Shown here piece after piece: positions 59,489-64,000 of a DNA stretch of 64,000 bases. The notes under the pieces were generated by a model. It was not told the origin of the DNA. It saw only the letters and a list, made by a program, of their open reading frames with translations, and did not search any database. Source of the DNA: Exiguobacterium antarcticum DSM 14480. Lineage in GTDB: Bacteria > Bacillota > Bacilli > Exiguobacteriales > Exiguobacteriaceae. Numbering within the stretch: the first letter of the stretch is position 1; every line of letters begins with the position of its first letter. The stretch spans positions 1 through 64,000 of the forward strand of contig NZ_JMKS01000001.1 of the NCBI RefSeq assembly GCF_000685865.1, read 5' to 3'. The position numbers and the translations under genes are program-made.

Positions 59489-60104
59489 GCTGCGTAATCT
59501 CCTTCGTCGTCAGGTCCTTCAGTTGTTGAGTCGCGTACAGCAAGAGGATAAATCCTGCGATAAGGCAGACGGTTCCGTTGGCAGAAAGATTAAATGGTTT
59601 TAAATATTCTTTTGATGAACCGGCTAATATAAAAAAGAATATGCCTCCCGACCAACGATAAAAGCGGGCACGGGCTGTTTTCCCTTCGATGTAAATCGGA
59701 TAAAAGAAAGGAAAGAACACAAGCGGAACATATCCCGGGATTGGTAACAGTCCGGTCAATGTCGATAATCCGCACAGCATGAGCAATAGAGCACTCAGGA
59801 GGCGCAGTTTGATGTTGCGCCGATCTGCGCGGTAGTCCATCGCCTCAGATTGAGAAAAAGGTGCTTTCAAATACCCATCCTCCATCTTTTGAAGCATCCA
59901 TTCTTTTTTCTGACGATAGGCGGCAAACGTATTTTTAAAAAGCATACGGACAGTCGCCGTCTCTTCGTTAATTTCAATCATATCGTCACTATCCGGGGCC
60001 GGTTCTTTCCGGGCAACGCCTTCCCTGACGAATAACGTGCGTCCTTCTTGGTGATAGACGACATGATAGACTTCATCGTCGATTTGTTTTAACAATTGAA
60101 TCAT
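59478..60104 (-). CDS. uncharacterised membrane protein, 208 aa
   Basis: A soluble N-terminal domain of ~95 residues is followed by about four helices to residue ~195. It resembles the overlapping downstream gene in both layout and N-terminal sequence. AAGGGAG precedes the ATG. Family unknown; a two-subunit membrane complex is a reasonable guess. Confidence 0.65.
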   Translation of the reverse strand: MIQLLKQIDDEVYHVVYHQEGRTLFVREGVARKEPAPDSDDMIEINEETATVRMLFKNTFAAYRQKKEWMLQKMEDGYLKAPFSQSEAMDYRADRRNIKLRLLSALLLMLCGLSTLTGLLPIPGYVPLVFFPFFYPIYIEGKTARARFYRWSGGIFFFILAGSSKEYLKPFNLSANGTVCLIAGFILLLYATQQLKDLTTKEITQHEG

Positions 60105-60213
60105 GCTGGTAGCTCCCTTTATTCTGCTCTATATGAATTAATACCATTGATCGGCTTCAGACGTTCAGCCGTATCTGATGAATGATTCCAGCCTCCTGTT
60201 TCTTCTCTTTTCC

Positions 60214-60471
60214 TTACCAAACTGCATTGACACCATACAGTAAAAGCACTCCTCCTGCTAAGCAGAAAAAACCGTATTGTCTGACGGATAATGAACTAAA
60301 GAGGATGACACCAATTGATAAGAAGACACTGAGCACAAACGAATCGACATGATTGACCCCGTCTCCATGTCCAGATAGCGGCGTTTTGTTTGCATGCTTA
60401 CATCGGATGAAGTACGTTCCTAACATCAGCAAAAAGAGTCCGGCAGCAAGACTGATGAATGGTAAGATCAC
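60214..60471 (-). CDS. small membrane protein, 85 aa
   Basis: Three helices (about 2-20, 44-60, 65-84) with a His/Gly-containing loop 'SGHGDGVNHVDS'. The start is a GTG at 60471 seven bases after GGAGGA; a TTG at 60486 covers that site itself. Family unknown. The left end of the ISL3 element begins about 110 bp upstream. Confidence 0.55.
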   Translation of the reverse strand: MILPFISLAAGLFLLMLGTYFIRCKHANKTPLSGHGDGVNHVDSFVLSVFLSIGVILFSSLSVRQYGFFCLAGGVLLLYGVNAVW

Positions 60472-61189
60472 GATCGGTTCCTCCAAGATATGTATTCATT
60501 TTCATTAGATAGCAAGTTAATTTTGATAAAGATATTATACTACTAATAAATACGATATTTTCCTTTATTAAGTTTCATTAGGGCTCATCACCATAAGGTG
60601 TGGTTGACACATAAAATCCATCGGATTTTAAATCGAACATAGAAAAAAAGCGAAAACCCCGGTATCGTAATTGTTGTCTAGACAAACCACGATTGGAGTT
60701 TTCGCCTTGTCCCAACAGTTTATCAAATTAATTCTTCCGCTTCCAGCCCTTTTTCAAATCCAGATGTCGTCCGATGAAGAACCGCACGTATTTCCTGTCA
60801 TTCCTGATACACATGAAATCCCTTGTCCGCTATGCGAAAAAAAGACCATCCTGCATTCGAAAAAGCGTCGTCGTTTTCGACACGGTCATGCGTGGGGAGT
60901 CGGTGCCTTGTGGATCGAACTGGATGTCCCACGTCAAAGATGCCTCTCTTGTGATTTGACGTTCGTATATGACTACGGTCTCGGACTCGTCCGTACTTCT
61001 ACCGAAGTGTTCCGAAAAGGCATCACAGAACGGTGCCATGGCCGGACAATTTCAGATGTTGCGCATGAATATGAACTTCCTTATACGACTGTGGAACGGT
61101 GGTTTTATCAGTACGCTTCAGTGGTGTATTTTGCAATAGGTTTGTGCAGTGAATTGCAGAAAAAAGTACAGAACTTTGCCAGTAAATAT

Positions 61190-61906
61190 TTAATTTCTTG
61201 ATAATGCATGTGTGACACGATAACTATCGCCTGTGAAGGTCAGAATGTGCGCATGATGAATCACACGATCAACGAGTGCTGACGTTAATCTAGGATCTGC
61301 GAAAACACGATTCCATTGACTGAATTCTAGATTCGATGTGATGATGATACTTTTCTTTTCGTACCAGTCTGTAATGAGATGGAACAGGAGCTCTGCTGAC
61401 TCTTTGGATAATGGAAGATAGCCCATTTCATCCAAGACGATAAGATCCGCAGAATCGAGGCGTGTATGGAAGCTACTCAGCTTCCCATCACGCCATGCTT
61501 TGGTGAGTTGCTCTACGAGCTCCGAAACACGAAAGAAACGTACTTCTTTTCCTTTACGACAAGCTTCCCGTCCTAAACCAATCGCAAGATGTGTCTTACC
61601 AGTGCCGGGGGCACCTGTGAGCACTACGTTTTGCTGATGATCGATGAAAGAGAGCGACATCAATTCTTCTTTCTTGAGATGACGAGGAAAGTAGATGTTG
61701 TCATGCCAGCGATAGTCTTCAAGTGATTTATTGTTGATGAATTTTGCTTTTTTTATGAGCCTCTCTGCCTTCGCTTCTTCACGAAGTCTCATCTCCATTT
61801 CAAAAAGTGTCGTGAGAAACGTCTCGGACGATTCCATCGGAATCGATTCGTAAATTTCAGCGACGTAAGCGAGCCGAAGGGATTTGCACATCTCTTTTAG
61901 ATTCAC
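61190..61906 (-). CDS. istB: IS21 helper ATPase IstB
   Basis: A 238-residue AAA+ ATPase with Walker A 'GAPGTGKTHLA', Walker B 'LIVLDEMGYL' and sensor 'IIITSNLEFSQW', the normal IstB length. It assembles on target DNA and activates IstA. The start overlaps the istA stop (ATGA), so translation is coupled. Confidence 0.95.
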   Translation of the reverse strand: MNLKEMCKSLRLAYVAEIYESIPMESSETFLTTLFEMEMRLREEAKAERLIKKAKFINNKSLEDYRWHDNIYFPRHLKKEELMSLSFIDHQQNVVLTGAPGTGKTHLAIGLGREACRKGKEVRFFRVSELVEQLTKAWRDGKLSSFHTRLDSADLIVLDEMGYLPLSKESAELLFHLITDWYEKKSIIITSNLEFSQWNRVFADPRLTSALVDRVIHHAHILTFTGDSYRVTHALSRN

Positions 61907-63339
61907 GGCTGCACCTCACTCTGCCATGGTCGATTCAAACTGTCATACTTACTCCAGTCGACATCGTAGGGATGCTCTTCGATGTCAGAATAGGCATCGC
62001 TCTGGCTCAGTAGCTCATACAATCGTTCATCGATTTCAGTGATTGAATGCAGGACTAATCTAGATCGTAGCCATCCCAGTCTTTCTCTCCGTATCATCAG
62101 ATTCTGGATGTTCAGATACTCTCGAATTCGTCCAGGGAGGTACTCTGCGTGGCGTGAATGACCATAACTACGCGGCTTTTTGTACCATTCGTTGAGAATG
62201 CTTTCCCAAGGTAACGCCCGTTTCGTCATCATATAAGGTCGCTTTTCTTCGTACAGGATTTCTCCGTGACGAGAAATGATTTTCATATCGTCCCATTTTA
62301 GGATTGCTCTCACTTGTCCATGTCGAGAACCAGATGGAACGAGAATCTTCGTTTGATCGATGGTCACTTCTCCATATTTGTTTACCTTCAACAGTTCCTC
62401 CTTGAACACCGGAAAGTCTTCTTCCGGCAGTCGAAGGAGATGCTTTTTCTCTTCCACAACGAGATCCTTGATACGTACTTTCTTTTCATAATGTATACGT
62501 TCCATGTCATCCCTGAGGGATGATGCGAGGCGTCTGTTCAATGATTCGAAGTCATTCATGACGGGAGAAGGAACCAGGAAGTTGTAACGGACATATCCAA
62601 CCTTGTTTTCGACGCTTCCTTTCTCATTCCCACTATACGGATTACAGCTTTGAACTTGGAAACCATAGTGCGTTACGAATTGCTGAAAAGCGTCCGTATA
62701 AATGGCATCTTCCTTTGTTGTCCGTACTTTAGCGACGGCTGCTGGGAGATTGTCGATTCGTAATTGTTGCGGCACGCCTCCGATTTCTTCGAACAGTCTC
62801 TTCAATCCGGTCAGGAAACATTCTTGGTTCTCTGCTGGTAATGCAACCGCAGCTGTTCGATTGCTATACGGCATGGATAGGATCAAGCAATGCACATCGA
62901 CCGCATGACTGTCCTTCACGACTTCCATGACGCCAAAATCTACCTGTGCTTCTCCGGGCGGGTGGGCCAACCGCTCGAATCGACTATCGTTTTCTACATC
63001 GCGACCTAGGCGCCATTCTTTGATGAATTGACAGACGGTCCGGTAGGACCCTTCAAATCCATATGTACATAATGTCTCATATAGTTTTTTATTGGTTCGT
63101 CGTTGTTTCTTTTTCATCATCGCATCTTCCTGTAGCCAGTCCTCGATCATTTCGCCCCAACGGGTGCCATACATCATGCCACGCTTTGAAGAATGACTTT
63201 CTTTTGGTAGAAAAGACTCATCGGCATATTTTTTAGCAGTTCGCCAGTTCAGGTTAAGATCTTTCGCAATCTTATTGATGGAATAGGATTTATGGTTCCT
63301 TAAAAATTTGATACAATTGATTTCAGACATTGTTAGCAT
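61903..63339 (-). CDS. istA: IS21 transposase IstA
   Basis: A 478-residue DDE transposase. The N-terminal HTH ('YSINKIAKDLNLNWRTAKKYA') is followed by the catalytic core with Asp in 'AQVDFGVME', Asp in 'LRIDNLPAAV' and Glu in 'NEKGSVENKVGYVR'. Start ATG 63339 lies nine bases after AAGGAG; 63330 is nearly as good. The frame is open another 130 bases upstream without a ribosome binding site. Confidence 0.95.
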   Translation of the reverse strand: MLTMSEINCIKFLRNHKSYSINKIAKDLNLNWRTAKKYADESFLPKESHSSKRGMMYGTRWGEMIEDWLQEDAMMKKKQRRTNKKLYETLCTYGFEGSYRTVCQFIKEWRLGRDVENDSRFERLAHPPGEAQVDFGVMEVVKDSHAVDVHCLILSMPYSNRTAAVALPAENQECFLTGLKRLFEEIGGVPQQLRIDNLPAAVAKVRTTKEDAIYTDAFQQFVTHYGFQVQSCNPYSGNEKGSVENKVGYVRYNFLVPSPVMNDFESLNRRLASSLRDDMERIHYEKKVRIKDLVVEEKKHLLRLPEEDFPVFKEELLKVNKYGEVTIDQTKILVPSGSRHGQVRAILKWDDMKIISRHGEILYEEKRPYMMTKRALPWESILNEWYKKPRSYGHSRHAEYLPGRIREYLNIQNLMIRRERLGWLRSRLVLHSITEIDERLYELLSQSDAYSDIEEHPYDVDWSKYDSLNRPWQSEVQP

Positions 63340-64000
63340 TCCTTTCATCTCCTTCACGTTCTTGTTTCGCAACTTAAACGTTAGGATGAATTTGTGGGTG
63401 CTGGCAAGTCTTTTTCTTTTTTCGCAAAAGGAGTGCAGAACTGTGTACGTTTCCGTCGCACAAGTCTGCACTCCTATTTTGCATTACACAAGTGGATACA
63501 GTGGGACAGGCGACACACATCCTCGTCGATGAGTTCGCCACGAGAAAAGGACACCACTATGCGACGATCGTTCTTGATGCCAAGACTGGACGTCTTCTGT
63601 CTATCGTCCCGGGCCGGGACGTATCGGCGATTACGGCTGCGCTTCAAGGTGTACTGGGAGATGTTCGTTCTGTCGTCAGTGATTTTGCACCTGCGATGGC
63701 GAAGGCAACTACTCGTGTCTTCCCGAATGCAGCGCATGTGCTGGATCGTTTTCATCTCATCCAGTTCTTTACGGATGCTCTTCGCCGCCGGCGTCGTTTT
63801 TTGAACGAGGCAAGACGCCATCATCATGTTCGTGTGATTGATCGTGCTCTCGCTTGTCGTCCGGAAGCATTGGCTCTTGAAGATCGAGAGGCCGCCCATT
63901 CTTGTATTCTAGAAGACTCGTTTACCCGGGATCTTTATCAAGGACTCCAACATATCCGATATGTGTTGAAAGCAACGTGCGACGGGCAGGCATGCCGAAG

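Larger units (their letters stand above)
61136..63474 (-). mobile_element. IS21-family element with a 9-bp target duplication
   Basis: About 2.34 kb carrying istA and istB. TATTTTGCA occurs at 61127-61135 and again at 63475-63483, a direct repeat flanking the element as expected for IS21 insertion. The two ends share the subterminal GTGCAG and GAAA-GTACA elements as an imperfect inverted repeat. Both genes are intact, so it may be active. Confidence 0.8.
60581..64000 (+). mobile_element. ISL3-family element, split by an IS21-family insertion and cut by the window edge
   Basis: The element begins near GGCTCATCACC at 60581, a typical ISL3-type terminal sequence, and carries an ISL3 transposase gene. 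An IS21-family element sits inside that gene at 61136-63474. The right end lies beyond the window. Confidence 0.75.
60707..64000 (+). pseudogene. ISL3 transposase, disrupted
   Basis: The 5' part (TTG 60707 to 61135, TTGGAG upstream) encodes the zinc-finger ('CPLCEKKTILHSKKRRRFRHG' region, 'RCLSCDLTF') and HTH ('TISDVAHEYELPYTTVERWF') domains. The DDE catalytic part resumes at 63484 ('ILVDEFATRKGHHYATIVLD' and 'VVSDFAPAMAKATTRVFPNA') and runs off the window. Joining the flanks after removing the insertion and one copy of the 9-bp duplication leaves the two parts in different frames, so the gene probably also carries a frameshift. Confidence 0.8.

Noticed and set aside
63474..63899. Minus-strand open frame near the right edge
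   Set aside because: It lies opposite the ISL3 catalytic domain, which reads clearly on the plus strand.
1..64000. CRISPR array or cas genes
   Set aside because: No array of regularly spaced repeats was seen and no cas gene is present; IscB is the only RNA-guided nuclease found.

Overview
This window looks like the chromosome of a Gram-positive Bacillota bacterium. The protein flavour (flavohemoglobin, SgrR-like regulator, Arr, MurNAc recycling genes, many DUF families of Bacillales) points most to Exiguobacterium or a close relative. That is inference from gene content, moderate GC and strong AGGAGG-type ribosome binding sites; no rRNA or tRNA gene is present to confirm it. Most of the window is ordinary chromosome with short operons separated by clear hairpin terminators.

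Layout. 1-9.4 kb: small proteins, a GNAT acetyltransferase/MFS efflux operon, a stand-alone IscB (OMEGA) element inserted between that operon and a divergent SgrR-like regulator, then hmp and another MFS gene. 9.4-17.4 kb: a MerR/SDR pair with a MerR-type promoter, a threonine-aldolase-like enzyme, a frameshifted membrane protein gene, a GGDEF protein, a three-gene phage-type lysis cassette (DnaD-like protein, M15 endolysin, holin) and a nucleotidyltransferase. 17.4-29.9 kb: a VanR/VanS/VanY-like operon without van ligase genes, the rifampin ADP-ribosyltransferase Arr, a second GGDEF protein, an MFS gene broken by an in-frame TGA, DinB, CtaG/DUF2243, MarR and Xre regulators. 29.9-35 kb: a five-gene peptide/nickel/metallophore-type ABC importer behind a promoter that carries a Fur-type box. 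35-38.6 kb: an accessory patch with two genes broken by in-frame stops and an AT-rich abortive-infection-type gene. 38.7-47.6 kb: a cell-wall sugar salvage region (MupG, MurP, MurQ, secreted NagZ with a cre site), followed by DJ-1 and monooxygenase genes. 47.6-57.5 kb: LysR, an HxlR/MFS divergent pair with a duplicated 41-bp operator, a methyltransferase, TerC, SstT and a secreted coiled-coil protein. 57.5-60.5 kb: small uncharacterised membrane proteins. 60.5-64 kb: an ISL3 element interrupted by an IS21-family element, running off the right edge.

Most notable are the intact IscB nuclease with its probable omega RNA, the co-occurrence of NagZ and MupG beside MurP/MurQ, the Abi-type gene, and the number of decaying genes: two in-frame TGA, one in-frame TAA, one frameshift and several remnants. 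IscB is a known family; I saw no clearly new multi-gene system, and all functional claims rest on family resemblance recognised by eye.
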